Origin: SAR116 cluster bacterium
GTDB lineage: Bacteria > Pseudomonadota > Alphaproteobacteria > Puniceispirillales > UBA1172
Direction: 5' to 3'
NCBI GenBank assembly: GCA_002691725.1
Contig: NZIT01000062.1
Coordinates: 48,488-71,032 of the forward strand
DNA length: 22,545 nt
A model generated the notes under the pieces. That model did no database searches. It had not been told where the DNA came from and saw only the letters and a program-made list of their open reading frames with translations. Shown here piece by piece: positions 8,555 through 17,155 of this stretch. Both the position numbers and the translations under genes were made by a program. Positions within the stretch are counted from its first letter, which is position 1. Each line of letters opens with the position of its first letter.

Positions 8555-9475
8555 ATGGCGATTACTTCTCAAATGGTAAAAGACCTCCGCGCGTCCACTG
8601 GTGCTGGCATGATGGATTGCAAAAAAGCACTAGATGAAGCAAATGGTGATATGGACGCGGCTATTGACTGGTTGCGGAAAAAGGGCTTGGCCGCTGCCGC
8701 CAAAAAAGCCAGCCGTGTTGCGAGTGAAGGTCTGGTTGCTGTCAAAACATCTGGGGCTGTTGGCGCGGTCATAGAAGTCAATTCAGAAACCGATTTTGTC
8801 TCGCGCAATGAGGAGTTTCAGGGTTTTGTCCGGACATTGGCTGATATTGGCACCAATTGTGATAGCCTTGAGGCACTGATGGAGATGCCTTACACAGGCG
8901 CGAGCCATTCTGTTGCTGAAGAACTGACTAATAAAATTGCCAAGATTGGTGAGAATATGTCTATTCGGCGGGTTGCTAAACTGTCTGTTGATAACGGCGT
9001 TGTCGTGTCTTACATCCATAATGCGGTTGCTGAAGGCATGGGTAAAATTGGTGTGCTTGTTGGCCTTTCCTCTGCTGCTGATGCTGGTGTTCTTGAACAG
9101 CTTGGCCGTCAAATTGCTATGCATATCGCCGCCACCGCGCCGGCGAGTTTGAGCGAAGATGATCTTGATCCTGAATATGTTGCGCGTGAGCGTAAACTGC
9201 TTGTTGATCAGGCGATCCAGTCTGGAAAGCCTGCTGATATTGCAGAAAAAATGGTTGAAGGCAGAATGAAGAAATTCATGAAAGAAGTTGTTCTGTTGGA
9301 ACAAGTTTTTGTCATTGATGGTGAAACGGTCGTATCAAAAGTCATCGAAAATGCCGCAAAAGATGCAGGTTCACCGATCACATTAACCGCTTTCACCCGC
9401 TTCAATCTGGGTGAAGGAATTGAAAAAGAAGAAACCGATTTTGCCGCTGAAGTAGCAGCCCAGCTAAAAGGCTGA
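8555..9475 (+). CDS. tsf: Elongation factor Ts
   Basis: Guanine-nucleotide exchange factor that reloads EF-Tu with GTP during translation. The N-terminal UBA-like domain carries [12 protein letters not shown] and a long helix through WLRKKG; the core begins with the EF-Ts signature [10 protein letters not shown] (T79-D80-F81, the residues that wedge into the EF-Tu nucleotide site). The second half holds [10 protein letters not shown] and the C-terminal [16 protein letters not shown] length of 306 residues is normal for Alphaproteobacteria. TGAGGA (8542-8547), 7 bases before the ATG, fixes the start. It is the second gene of the rpsB operon and separated from pyrH by 85 bases that include a small hairpin. 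Confidence 0.97.
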   Translation: MAITSQMVKDLRASTGAGMMDCKKALDEANGDMDAAIDWLRKKGLAAAAKKASRVASEGLVAVKTSGAVGAVIEVNSETDFVSRNEEFQGFVRTLADIGTNCDSLEALMEMPYTGASHSVAEELTNKIAKIGENMSIRRVAKLSVDNGVVVSYIHNAVAEGMGKIGVLVGLSSAADAGVLEQLGRQIAMHIAATAPASLSEDDLDPEYVARERKLLVDQAIQSGKPADIAEKMVEGRMKKFMKEVVLLEQVFVIDGETVVSKVIENAAKDAGSPITLTAFTRFNLGEGIEKEETDFAAEVAAQLKG

Positions 9476-9519
9476 TTTCTGACTGGCTTTATTGCGGTAA
9501 AATGCGGTAATCTGTTGTG

Positions 9520-9540
9520 TGAGAGCGTGTTCTGCTCTCA
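9520..9540 (+). other. Small hairpin in the tsf-pyrH spacer
   Basis: TGAGAGC (9520-9526) pairs with GCTCTCA (9534-9540) around a 7-base loop, 20 bases before the pyrH start. No T run follows. Just upstream TGCGGTAA is repeated at 9493-9500 and 9503-9510. The hairpin ends 10 bases before the AGGA ribosome site at 9551-9554, so it could modulate translation of pyrH; chance is also possible. Confidence 0.35.
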
Positions 9541-9560
9541 TGCAATTTATAGGATTTGCT

Positions 9561-10301
9561 ATGCCGGATACAGCCCCTTCTCATAAATACAAGCGTGTTC
9601 TTTTGAAGATTTCTGGTGAATCTTTGATGGGAGACAGGAGCTACGGCATTGACCCGGCGATGGTGTCGCGCATCGCCGAAGAAATCAAACATGTGATTGA
9701 ACAGGACATTGAGATTTGCCTTGTCATTGGCGGCGGCAATATATTTCGCGGTATCTCTGGCGCTGCTTCTGGCATGGAAAGAGCGACTGGTGATTATATG
9801 GGCATGCTTGCAACGGTGATGAATGCGCTGGCAATGCAAAACGCGCTCGAAGATTTATCGGTTAATACGCGGGTGCTATCGGCCCTGCCAATTAGCGCTG
9901 TGTGTGAGCCATATATTCGCCGCCGCGCCAAACGCCATATTGAAAAAGGCCGAGTTGTCATTTTTGCGGCTGGTACAGGCAATCCATTTTTCACAACCGA
10001 TACGGCGGCGGCGCTCAGGGCAACGGAGATGAATTGCGATCTTATCCTCAAAGGGACACGTGTTGATGGGGTTTATTCGGCTGATCCAGAAAAAGACCCT
10101 AATGCCATACATCATCCACAATTGACGTATAAAGATGTATTGTCACGGGATTTAGCTGTCATGGATGCGTCAGCGATTTCTTTGGCACGGGAAAATGATA
10201 TTCCCATGATTGTGTTTTCGATTGAAAAGCAAGGCAGTTTTGATCGTGTTTTGCGGCATGAGGATAAATTCACTTTGATTATCGATAAAAAAGGAGACTA
10301 G
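9561..10301 (+). CDS. pyrH: Uridylate kinase (UMP kinase)
   Basis: Phosphorylates UMP to UDP in pyrimidine nucleotide synthesis; belongs to the amino acid kinase fold of bacterial UMP kinases, not the eukaryotic type. Seen are KISGESLMG near the N terminus, GGGNIFRG, the D-Y-M-G-M-L-A segment, [20 protein letters not shown], and [17 protein letters not shown]. The start is set at 9561: AGGA at 9551-9554 is 6 bases upstream, and the resulting 246 residues begin like the family. In-frame ATGs at 9519 and 9540 lie on either side of the spacer hairpin and would add an unlikely N terminus. It lies between tsf and frr, the standard order. Confidence 0.96.
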   Translation: MPDTAPSHKYKRVLLKISGESLMGDRSYGIDPAMVSRIAEEIKHVIEQDIEICLVIGGGNIFRGISGAASGMERATGDYMGMLATVMNALAMQNALEDLSVNTRVLSALPISAVCEPYIRRRAKRHIEKGRVVIFAAGTGNPFFTTDTAAALRATEMNCDLILKGTRVDGVYSADPEKDPNAIHHPQLTYKDVLSRDLAVMDASAISLARENDIPMIVFSIEKQGSFDRVLRHEDKFTLIIDKKGD

Positions 10302-10305
10302 TGTC

Positions 10306-10860
10306 ATGAGTTTTAACATGGATGATACACAAAGACGCATGCAGGGTGCCGTTTCCGCTCTTGAAACTGAATTTCAGGGGCTGAGAACTGGCCGCGCTTC
10401 GGCTGGCATGTTAGAACCGATTTCTGTTGAGGCTTATGGCTCACGCATGCCGATAAATCAGGTTGGCAATATTTCCGTGCCTGAACCACGGCTGTTGACG
10501 GTGCAAGTTTGGGATGCCTCCATGACGCCAGCAGTGGAAAAGGCTATTCGCGAATCTGATTTGGGACTTAACCCACAAGCCGAAGGTACGTTGATCCGGA
10601 TACCTGTGCCTGATCTGTCATCAGAACGCCGGGAAGAGCTTGCCAAAGTAGCTGGAAAATATGCAGAAGCGGCGCGCGTTTCTATCAGAAATGTCCGGCG
10701 CGATACCATCGAGCAGGTGCGTAAAGGCGAAAAAGATGGTGATTATGGAGAAGATGAGCGCCACGGATTAGAGGCTAAAGTGCAAAAACTAACGGATGAT
10801 CATGTCAGTAAAGTTGATCAGATGCTGGCGACAAAAGAAAAAGACATTAAGACGGTATAG
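10306..10860 (+). CDS. frr: Ribosome recycling factor
   Basis: Splits post-termination ribosomes together with EF-G. The 184 residues match the usual 185. Family signatures are LRTGRASAGMLEPI, VEAYGSRMPINQVGNISVPEPR, LTVQVWD and the C-terminal helix segment SERREELAKVAGKYAEAARVSIRNVRRD, which contains the conserved Arg residues that contact rRNA. AAGGAG at 10291-10296 lies 9 bases before the ATG. The gene starts 4 bases after pyrH stops and is followed by uppS after 11 bases, so it is surely within one transcript. Confidence 0.97.
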   Translation: MSFNMDDTQRRMQGAVSALETEFQGLRTGRASAGMLEPISVEAYGSRMPINQVGNISVPEPRLLTVQVWDASMTPAVEKAIRESDLGLNPQAEGTLIRIPVPDLSSERREELAKVAGKYAEAARVSIRNVRRDTIEQVRKGEKDGDYGEDERHGLEAKVQKLTDDHVSKVDQMLATKEKDIKTV

Positions 10861-10871
10861 AATACGAATAG

Positions 10872-11612
10872 ATGAAAACAGCAATTCCTCATCATCTGGC
10901 TATCATCATGGACGGCAATCGCCGCTGGGCCAAGGCGCGCGGTATGCCCATCCGGTCTGGCCATATGCAAGGCGCGTCAGTGGTTGAAGAAATTACTGAA
11001 CATGCGCATGAGCAAGGGGTTGATTGGTTAACGATATTCGCCTTTTCCACTGAAAATTGGTCACGGCCAGCCAATGAAGTCAAAGATATTCTCGGCGTCT
11101 TTCGCTATTTTCTTGATCGCAAGGGCAAGGCATTAATAGACAAGAATGTGCGGCTGAGAACGATTGGGGATGTGTCTGGATTTCCACTAAATATTCAGAA
11201 AAAAGTGATTGAGTTAGTTGATCTTTCTGCCGCCAATACAGGGATTAATCTGACCGTTGCGCTGAATTATGGCGGCCGGTCAGATATCACGATGGCGATG
11301 CGTGAGATTGCAGCAGATATCGCGGCAGGCAAAAGAGATGCCGCAGATGTTGATGAGACACTGATCAAAAGTCATCTTTATACGGCGCCATTACCGCCCA
11401 TTGATTTGCTGATTAGAACCAGTGACGAGAAGCGCATATCTAATTTCATGCTATGGGATATGGCGTATGCTGAGTTCTTGTTCATGCCGATGTTATGGCC
11501 AGATTTTAGTCCTACTGATTTAGATCAAGCATTAGAAGAATATGGCTCACGTGAGCGTCGTTTTGGCAGTGATGGCAATAGTATTGACAAATCATCTCGA
11601 TATATTGGCTGA
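10872..11612 (+). CDS. uppS: Undecaprenyl diphosphate synthase (cis-prenyltransferase)
   Basis: Condenses isopentenyl diphosphate onto farnesyl diphosphate to make the C55 carrier lipid for peptidoglycan and O-antigen. The 246 residues show AIIMDGNRRWAKARG (catalytic Asp is D14), FAFSTENWSRP, LNYGGRSDI, and the C-terminal block with IRTSDEKRISNFMLW, AYAEFLF and WPDF. In this block the family normally has RT(S/G)GE; here the Gly is Asp (D185), next to the Arg residues that bind the diphosphate. No strong ribosome site precedes the ATG (only GAATAG), so translation probably depends on coupling to frr, 11 bases upstream. The substitution is noted as a finding; the rest of the protein looks intact. 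Confidence 0.95.
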   Translation: MKTAIPHHLAIIMDGNRRWAKARGMPIRSGHMQGASVVEEITEHAHEQGVDWLTIFAFSTENWSRPANEVKDILGVFRYFLDRKGKALIDKNVRLRTIGDVSGFPLNIQKKVIELVDLSAANTGINLTVALNYGGRSDITMAMREIAADIAAGKRDAADVDETLIKSHLYTAPLPPIDLLIRTSDEKRISNFMLWDMAYAEFLFMPMLWPDFSPTDLDQALEEYGSRERRFGSDGNSIDKSSRYIG

Positions 11613-11651
11613 TCAAATTATGGATGCTGGGCAAACTAGCTGGTAGAAAGC

Positions 11652-12449
11652 ATGAGTATGGTCCAAAAAGAAACCGCCATAAGACTGATCACGGCCTTCA
11701 TTCTGTTGCCCTTGCTTGTGGTCATATGGTTTGGTGGGATGACCGCGCTTATGCTTTCGCTGATTTTTGTTCTGTTTATGTCGGGTGAGTTGGCGCTGTC
11801 GGCGCGCGGCCACCGCCTTGATCTCACCACTCTGATTATCACGGCCGCTATTGCCATGCCGCTTATGCTTTCTCTGACGGCAAGGCATATGGGGTTTGAT
11901 CCTGCCGCGCTTTATATGGCTGGCACATTAATGGCGATAGCGATTGTCTTTATTGGGCTGTTTTCGTTTCGCCATATCTCTGGCTTGGTCATGATGATAT
12001 TGCTGACGGTCTTAGGCTTGTCCCTGATTGAGCTGTTAGGCCTTGATGATGGCGGTGTCTGGCTCGTCTTGGGGCTGGTTACGATCGCGTGTGTTGATAC
12101 GATGGGATTTGTGGTTGGTCGCCGCATTGGTGGGGTCAAGTTATGGCCAGCTATAAGCCCGGCTAAAACATGGAGCGGTGCCATTGGCGGCATAGTCTTT
12201 AGCCCGCTTGCCTTTCTGATCTATCTCATCCTCTCTGGTGGTGATGTGGTTTTAGCTTTATTGGCGTTACCTTTAGGGGTAGTAGCAATTGCCGGGGATT
12301 TAATCGAGTCATGGTATAAGCGCAGTCATTCCTTGAAAGATATTGGCCGCTTATTACCTGGTCATGGCGGCTTATTGGATCGCTTTGATGGCTCATTGCT
12401 GGCGCTTCCCTTACTTTATCTTATGCTAGACAAAGGATGGTTAGGATGA
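11652..12449 (+). CDS. cdsA: Phosphatidate cytidylyltransferase (CDP-diacylglycerol synthase)
   Basis: Integral membrane enzyme making CDP-diacylglycerol from phosphatidate and CTP, the branch point of phospholipid synthesis. The 265 residues are mostly hydrophobic, with about seven or eight likely membrane segments. The diagnostic C-terminal signature is split into SPAKTWSG (from S169) and the stretch AGDLIESWYKRSHSLKDIG with PGHGGLLDRFDGS, which holds the metal-binding Asp residues. Two ATGs (11652 and 11658) are possible; AGAAAG upstream at 11645-11650 is a weak ribosome site. Its TGA stop overlaps the dxr start by four bases. Confidence 0.95.
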   Translation: MSMVQKETAIRLITAFILLPLLVVIWFGGMTALMLSLIFVLFMSGELALSARGHRLDLTTLIITAAIAMPLMLSLTARHMGFDPAALYMAGTLMAIAIVFIGLFSFRHISGLVMMILLTVLGLSLIELLGLDDGGVWLVLGLVTIACVDTMGFVVGRRIGGVKLWPAISPAKTWSGAIGGIVFSPLAFLIYLILSGGDVVLALLALPLGVVAIAGDLIESWYKRSHSLKDIGRLLPGHGGLLDRFDGSLLALPLLYLMLDKGWLG

Positions 12450-13663
12450 CACAAAGGCCAGCTAAAATGATACCAGCTAAAAAGGTACCAGCTAAAAAGG
12501 TAAATGTGTTGGGCGCAACAGGCTCCATCGGCATGTCTAGCCTTGATCTTATCGCCAAATATCCTGATCAGTTTTCCGTGCATATTCTGGCCGTGCATAA
12601 CAACGCTGATGCCTTAGCTGATTTAGCCGAACGCTTTAAGCCTGTGCATGTTGTGATAATGGGCGCGGACGGATATAAGCGCCTTAAATCACGGCTAGCA
12701 GATAGCGGCGTTGCGATCCATCAGGGCATGGATGCCTTGCTTGATCTGCTGATGCTTGATTGTGATCTGACCATTAACGGGATTAGTGGCGTGGCCGGAT
12801 TACTGCCTAGTCTGAAAGTGCTTGAACAAGGCGGCACTTGTGCCATTGCTAATAAGGAATCGCTGGTTGCGGCGGGGGCAATCCTGATGGACACATGCCG
12901 CAAATATGGCGGCACGATACTGCCAACAGATTCGGAGCATAACGCCATTTTTCAAGTCTGGTCGAAACCGCATCACCATGCGATTAAGGATATCACGCTG
13001 ACGGCATCTGGTGGGCCTTTCCTCCATGCCACGAAAGCAGAGATTGAGGCGGCAACTCTGGAGCAGGCGTTACGGCATCCAAACTGGCAAATGGGGCGCA
13101 AGATCAGCATTGATTCTGCAACGATGATGAATAAAGGGCTTGAGGTGATTGAGGCCTGCGTGCTGTTTGATCTGCCAGAGCATAAGGTCAATATTGTTGT
13201 TCATCCGCAATCTATTATTCATGGCTTGGTGAATTATGCTGACGGCAGTATGCTGGCACAGCTTGGGCCTGCGGATATGCGGGTTCCATTATCATATGTG
13301 TTGGCCTGGCCTGACCGCTTGCCATGGGCAGAACAATCAATAGACCTGACGGCTATTGGGGCGTTAGATTTTATGAGCCTGGATCATGCGCGGTTTCCAG
13401 CCGTTGGGCTTGCCCGACAAGCATGGAACACGGGCGGCTTGGCGCCGGCTATCCTGAATGCCGCAAATGAAGCGGCGGTGGCGGCATTTCTTGATCAGAA
13501 GATTGGGTTTACTGACATTATTGCCGCTATTGATTATGCTTTATCGGATATGCCTGCGGCATTAATGACGTCGGCGCTATCAGATATCAGCCTTGATCAT
13601 ATCCTGGCGATTGATTTAGAAACAAAAACCCGCATTTCAGCTTGGCTAGAGGAAAGACGATAA
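12446..13663 (+). CDS. dxr: 1-deoxy-D-xylulose 5-phosphate reductoisomerase
   Basis: NADPH-dependent second enzyme of the non-mevalonate isoprenoid pathway, supplying precursors that uppS uses. The 405 residues carry the nucleotide-binding GATGSIG, NKESLVAAG, the metal ligands in PTDSEHNA (D162, E164) and MMNKGLE (E233), TASGGPF and HPNWQMGRKISIDSATM. I chose ATG 12446, which overlaps the cdsA stop as ATGA with AAAGG at 12432-12436, nine bases away; ATG 12437 would directly abut that site. Before the conserved domain there is an unusual basic N-terminal extension made of three pentapeptide copies (PAKMI, PAKKV, PAKKV), encoded by a 15-bp tandem repeat. Enzyme core complete. Confidence 0.96.
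   Translation: MTQRPAKMIPAKKVPAKKVNVLGATGSIGMSSLDLIAKYPDQFSVHILAVHNNADALADLAERFKPVHVVIMGADGYKRLKSRLADSGVAIHQGMDALLDLLMLDCDLTINGISGVAGLLPSLKVLEQGGTCAIANKESLVAAGAILMDTCRKYGGTILPTDSEHNAIFQVWSKPHHHAIKDITLTASGGPFLHATKAEIEAATLEQALRHPNWQMGRKISIDSATMMNKGLEVIEACVLFDLPEHKVNIVVHPQSIIHGLVNYADGSMLAQLGPADMRVPLSYVLAWPDRLPWAEQSIDLTAIGALDFMSLDHARFPAVGLARQAWNTGGLAPAILNAANEAAVAAFLDQKIGFTDIIAAIDYALSDMPAALMTSALSDISLDHILAIDLETKTRISAWLEERR
12458..12502 (+). repeat. 15-bp tandem repeat, three copies, in the 5' end of dxr
   Basis: Three adjacent in-frame 15-mers: CCAGCTAAAATGATA (12458-12472), then two identical copies of CCAGCTAAAAAGGTA (12473-12487, 12488-12502). The last two are exact, the first differs at three positions. 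The unit is a multiple of three, so gain or loss of copies keeps the frame. Typical of replication slippage. Confidence 0.9.
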
Positions 13664-13666
13664 ACA

Positions 13667-14764
13667 ATGCTCGACACGCTTATCTTCCTATTTGGATTCT
13701 TATTTGTTCTGACCGTCATCGTCTTTGTTCATGAATATGGACATTTTTGGGCGGCGCGCCGATCAGGGGTTTATGTTGAAGTCTTTTCCATAGGCTTTGG
13801 ACAAGAGCTATTTGGCTTTAATGATCGCCATGGAACGCGCTGGCGGTTTTCGGCTATTCCGCTTGGTGGTTATGTTCGGATGCGGGGCGATAAAGACCCA
13901 TCTGGTATCCCTGATGCTGATGCGGCAAAGCAAGAAGGCAGCTTCATGTCGGCGTCATTGGCTAGCCGTGCCTTTATTGTATCCATGGGGCCAATTGCCA
14001 ATTTTGTTCTGGGAATTGCGATTTTTGCCACTGTTTTCATGATAATGGGTAAGGCATTTGCACCGCCAGTTATTGATGAGCTGATAGAAGGCGAAGCCGC
14101 CGATCAAGCAGGTCTGCAAATTGGTGATCGTATCCTTAGCATTAATGGCTATCAGATTGATGATTTTAATGATCTGCGTGTTCATGTTGCCGAGAATCCC
14201 GGCCGTGAGCTGATCTTTACGATTGATCGTGATGGCAGAGTCAGCGAGATGCCAGTGACGCCATTACAAGTATTAGATGAATGTCGCGGTGCTGAATATG
14301 GTAAGCTTGGCATCATTAGCCGCAGTGGCGAGGTCAAACAGCTTGGCTTTGGCGCCTCCATTGTTGCGGCGATGGAGGAAAGTTATACGTTATCGCTGGC
14401 TATGTTGCGCGGGCTTGGCCGCTTAATCACAGGTCAAGCCAATAAAGGGGAAATGGGCGGCCCTGTTAAAATTGCGGAAATTACGGGTGAGGCCGCGCAA
14501 AACGCGCTTGATCAAAGAGGGTTTATCCAATTTCTGATCTTAATCGCGGCATTGTCGATCAATTTAGGATTTGTCAATTTAATGCCTGTGCCAGCATTAG
14601 ATGGTGGGCATCTGGTATTTTTTGGGCTGGAAGCCGTCATGCGAAGACCATTATCACCGCAATGGCAAGAATGGGTGATGCGGCTTGGAATTGCATTCTT
14701 ATTGACCTTGATATTAATGTTTACATTTTTTGATGTGGTGAGTTGGGTAACTTCACCTTGTTGA
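13667..14764 (+). CDS. rseP: Site-2 intramembrane zinc metalloprotease, RseP/MmpA family
   Basis: Inner membrane protease that cuts transmembrane segments of regulatory proteins such as anti-sigma factors and leftover signal peptides. The first helix holds the zinc motif HEYGH (H22, E23, H26); the last part holds NLMPVPALDGGH with the third ligand D312. Between them is a single PDZ domain (about residues 125-195; GLQIGDRILSINGYQI). At 365 residues it is shorter than E. coli RseP (450, two PDZ domains) and like the Caulobacter MmpA type. About four membrane segments are visible. GAGGAAAG before the start, 3 bases after dxr ends, indicates continued co-transcription. It lies next to bamA as in most Proteobacteria; substrates here are unknown. 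Confidence 0.94.
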   Translation: MLDTLIFLFGFLFVLTVIVFVHEYGHFWAARRSGVYVEVFSIGFGQELFGFNDRHGTRWRFSAIPLGGYVRMRGDKDPSGIPDADAAKQEGSFMSASLASRAFIVSMGPIANFVLGIAIFATVFMIMGKAFAPPVIDELIEGEAADQAGLQIGDRILSINGYQIDDFNDLRVHVAENPGRELIFTIDRDGRVSEMPVTPLQVLDECRGAEYGKLGIISRSGEVKQLGFGASIVAAMEESYTLSLAMLRGLGRLITGQANKGEMGGPVKIAEITGEAAQNALDQRGFIQFLILIAALSINLGFVNLMPVPALDGGHLVFFGLEAVMRRPLSPQWQEWVMRLGIAFLLTLILMFTFFDVVSWVTSPC

Positions 14765-14785
14765 TTAGACTTGAGTTAGTTAGAG

Positions 14786-14820
14786 CAGGGTTATTTTAAC
14801 CCAACATAACCTGGTTTTTT
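14786..14820 (+). terminator. Intrinsic terminator-like hairpin between rseP and bamA
   Basis: CAGGGTTAT (14786-14794) pairs with ATAACCTG (14806-14813), 8 pairs with one bulged G, and is followed by G and six T (14815-14820). This has the form of a rho-independent terminator 22 bases after the rseP stop. The stem is short and fairly A/T-rich, so it is probably leaky. Two alternative hairpins share its bases (14788-14802 and 14796-14827), see the next entry. Confidence 0.5.
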
Positions 14821-14827
14821 GGGTTAA
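14788..14827 (+). promoter_or_regulatory. Competing hairpins in the bamA leader (possible attenuator)
   Basis: GGGTTA (14788-14793) can pair perfectly with TAACCC (14797-14802), or TTAACCCAA (14796-14804) can pair perfectly over 9 bases with TTGGGTTAA (14819-14827). The second fold takes up the two last T of the T run and removes the 5' bases from the terminator loop, so it could act against it. Which fold wins, and whether anything controls it, cannot be told from sequence alone. Downstream, TATAGT (14854-14859) could be a -10 box for a bamA promoter, but I see no convincing -35. Confidence 0.4.
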
Positions 14828-14884
14828 TCCTATGAAAACGCGAACAGTTGTCATATAGTAGTTTGCGATATGGTGGAGAGAACA

Positions 14885-17155
14885 ATGAAACTTGGGTTGA
14901 GCAGAATATTAATTCTATGGTTAATGAGCATGATGCTTATGGTCAGCGCGCCTTCGGCTCAAGCGCAACAAGTCACATTATCTGAGATAATTATTGAAGG
15001 CGCAAAACGGATTAGCCCGTCTACGGTTCAATCTTATATGCCGATACAAGTCGGCGATGAGATTTCACCATCTGATCTTAATCGGGTGATATCCTCGCTC
15101 TTTGCAACGGATTTGTTTCATGATGTCAAGGTACGCCTTGATGGGGATCAGCTGATTATTACGGTTGATGAGAATCCGATTATTAATCGCATTAATATTG
15201 AAGGTAACAAAGTCCTGAAAGATCAGCAGTTACTCGATATTCTAAATATAAAACCAAGGCGTGTTTTCACGCGGGAAATTGCTTTAGAAGGTAAGGCTAT
15301 TTTGATGGAAGCTTATCGTCAGAATGGCCGTTATGCCGCCAAGATTGAACCAAAGATTATTGAGCTTCCGGATAAGCGGATTGACCTGATCTTTGAAGTC
15401 AATGAAGGCCCTTTGATCAAAATCAGTAAAATCAAGTTTATTGGTAATCAGGAGTTTAGTGATCGGGCGTTGCGGAATGTTGTCGTTTCAAGGGAAAGAA
15501 AATGGTATATTTTCCTTACCTCAAATGACAAATATGACCCAGCACGGCTTGCCCTTGATGAGCAGAGTTTACGGCAATTTTATTTGCAAAACGGCTATGC
15601 GGATTTCTCTATCTTGCGCTCGTCGGGTGAATTATTGCCAGACCGGCAAGGCTTTGTTTTAACCTTCCATGTTGATGAGGGCAAACAATATACGGTTTCT
15701 GACATTGTCATCAATTCTGAGATTGAGACGGTCAATAATGATATTCTATTAGCTGAATCGACGCTGAATATTGGTGATGTCTATGATGTGCGGTATATGG
15801 ATGATACCTTGACGCGGATAACCGATAAACTGGGCGAGTATGGCTTTGCTTTTGTCAATGTTGAGCCTGATTTTGAGCTGGATCAAGACAATGCGACCTT
15901 GGCATTGACGATTAATGTTGGCCGCGCTGAACGCAATTTTGTTGAAGAAATTCGGATTGTTGCCAATGACAGAACATTAGACCGTGTCATCCGGCGCCGA
16001 TTTGAGCTTGTCGAAGGGGATAGTTTTAATCAGCTCAAACTGACAAACTCTATCCGCAATATTCGCAACCTTGGGTATTTTGCCAATGTGACCAGTAGAG
16101 TTTTGCCGGGATCATCAGGGGATCAATCTATCATTGAGGTGGAAGTAGAGGAGAAATCAACAGGTAACTTCACGCTTGGTTTTGGGTATTCTTCGGTTGA
16201 TGACGGGTCTGTCCAGATAGGTATCTCAGAGAGCAACTTCCTCGGCACTGGCCGCGGCTTACGTGCCAATGTTTCAGTGTCTGGCAGTAAATCAAACTTC
16301 CGGGCAGGTATTACCGAACCTTATCTGTTTGACAGAAACCTTAGCGGTAGCATTGATATCTTCCGTGATGAAGAAAGCTTTTCTGATGTGACGTTGGAAA
16401 AACAGGGTTTTGATACCTCGATTGGATTTAGCGCACAAAATGATTACTCGCACCGTTTTGGATATCTTCTTGCGGAAACCCAAACAACATCGAAATCAAC
16501 CAGGGCGTCATCAACCAGTGGTGATGAAGGGGCGCAGTTAGTATCTGAGGTCAGCTATGCCTTGCAGCAGGATAAACGTGATAACAGGTTTGATCCGCGA
16601 AGTGGATATTATTGGCGGGTGTCTAATAGCGCGGCTGGTATTGGTGGTGATGTGCGGTTCCTTAAAACAACGCTAAGGAGCCAATATTTTATGCCATTTA
16701 ATTTCAAACGCTTTGTCATTGGCGTTGGTGGTGAAGTTGGTATTGTTGACGGGCTTGGTGAAAACGTCTCGCGGTCGAACCGTTTTGTTATCGGGGGCAG
16801 GAAAATTCGCGGATTTGCCCGTGATGGAATTGGCCCCCGTGATACAGGTGATGATAGCGTTGTTGGCGGTAATAAATATTATGCAGGTACAGTCAATATC
16901 ATTTCCAGCTACGGCTTTAATCCAGATTTAGGGGTTCGGTGGACGGTTTATTATGACTTTGGCTCACTTTGGGGAACAGATTATCCAACAGGGGTAACAG
17001 GCGCAGATGATAATGATTTGCGCGCCTCATTTGGATATGGCTTTTTCTGGGATACTGCTATTGGACCGTTATCTTTCTTCTGGTCGGTGCCATTGAATGA
17101 AAAAAGCTACGACAAAAAACAAGAATTTCAATTCAGCATCGGGGGTCGGTTCTAA
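14885..17155 (+). CDS. bamA: Outer membrane protein assembly factor BamA
   Basis: Central Omp85-family component of the BAM machine that folds beta-barrel proteins into the outer membrane. From ATG 14885 the 756 residues begin with a signal peptide (MKLGLSR, hydrophobic core, cleavage likely after SAQA), followed by five POTRA repeats (about 25-420; e.g. IIIEGAKRISPSTV, INIEGNKVL, IKFIGNQEFSD) and a 16-strand barrel. The barrel has the conserved loop-6 motif IRGF (641-644) and ends in GGRF with the terminal Phe typical of outer membrane proteins. GGTGGAG at 14872-14878 supports 14885 as start; an ATG at 14870 overlaps that site. The stop overlaps the skp start (TAATG). Lies between rseP and skp as expected. 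Confidence 0.97.
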   Translation: MKLGLSRILILWLMSMMLMVSAPSAQAQQVTLSEIIIEGAKRISPSTVQSYMPIQVGDEISPSDLNRVISSLFATDLFHDVKVRLDGDQLIITVDENPIINRINIEGNKVLKDQQLLDILNIKPRRVFTREIALEGKAILMEAYRQNGRYAAKIEPKIIELPDKRIDLIFEVNEGPLIKISKIKFIGNQEFSDRALRNVVVSRERKWYIFLTSNDKYDPARLALDEQSLRQFYLQNGYADFSILRSSGELLPDRQGFVLTFHVDEGKQYTVSDIVINSEIETVNNDILLAESTLNIGDVYDVRYMDDTLTRITDKLGEYGFAFVNVEPDFELDQDNATLALTINVGRAERNFVEEIRIVANDRTLDRVIRRRFELVEGDSFNQLKLTNSIRNIRNLGYFANVTSRVLPGSSGDQSIIEVEVEEKSTGNFTLGFGYSSVDDGSVQIGISESNFLGTGRGLRANVSVSGSKSNFRAGITEPYLFDRNLSGSIDIFRDEESFSDVTLEKQGFDTSIGFSAQNDYSHRFGYLLAETQTTSKSTRASSTSGDEGAQLVSEVSYALQQDKRDNRFDPRSGYYWRVSNSAAGIGGDVRFLKTTLRSQYFMPFNFKRFVIGVGGEVGIVDGLGENVSRSNRFVIGGRKIRGFARDGIGPRDTGDDSVVGGNKYYAGTVNIISSYGFNPDLGVRWTVYYDFGSLWGTDYPTGVTGADDNDLRASFGYGFFWDTAIGPLSFFWSVPLNEKSYDKKQEFQFSIGGRF

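Noticed and set aside
8783..9304. A 173-codon open frame on the minus strand inside tsf
   Set aside because: It is wholly antisense to a clear EF-Ts gene, has no family resemblance and no ribosome site I can see. Such shadows are common in codon-biased genes.
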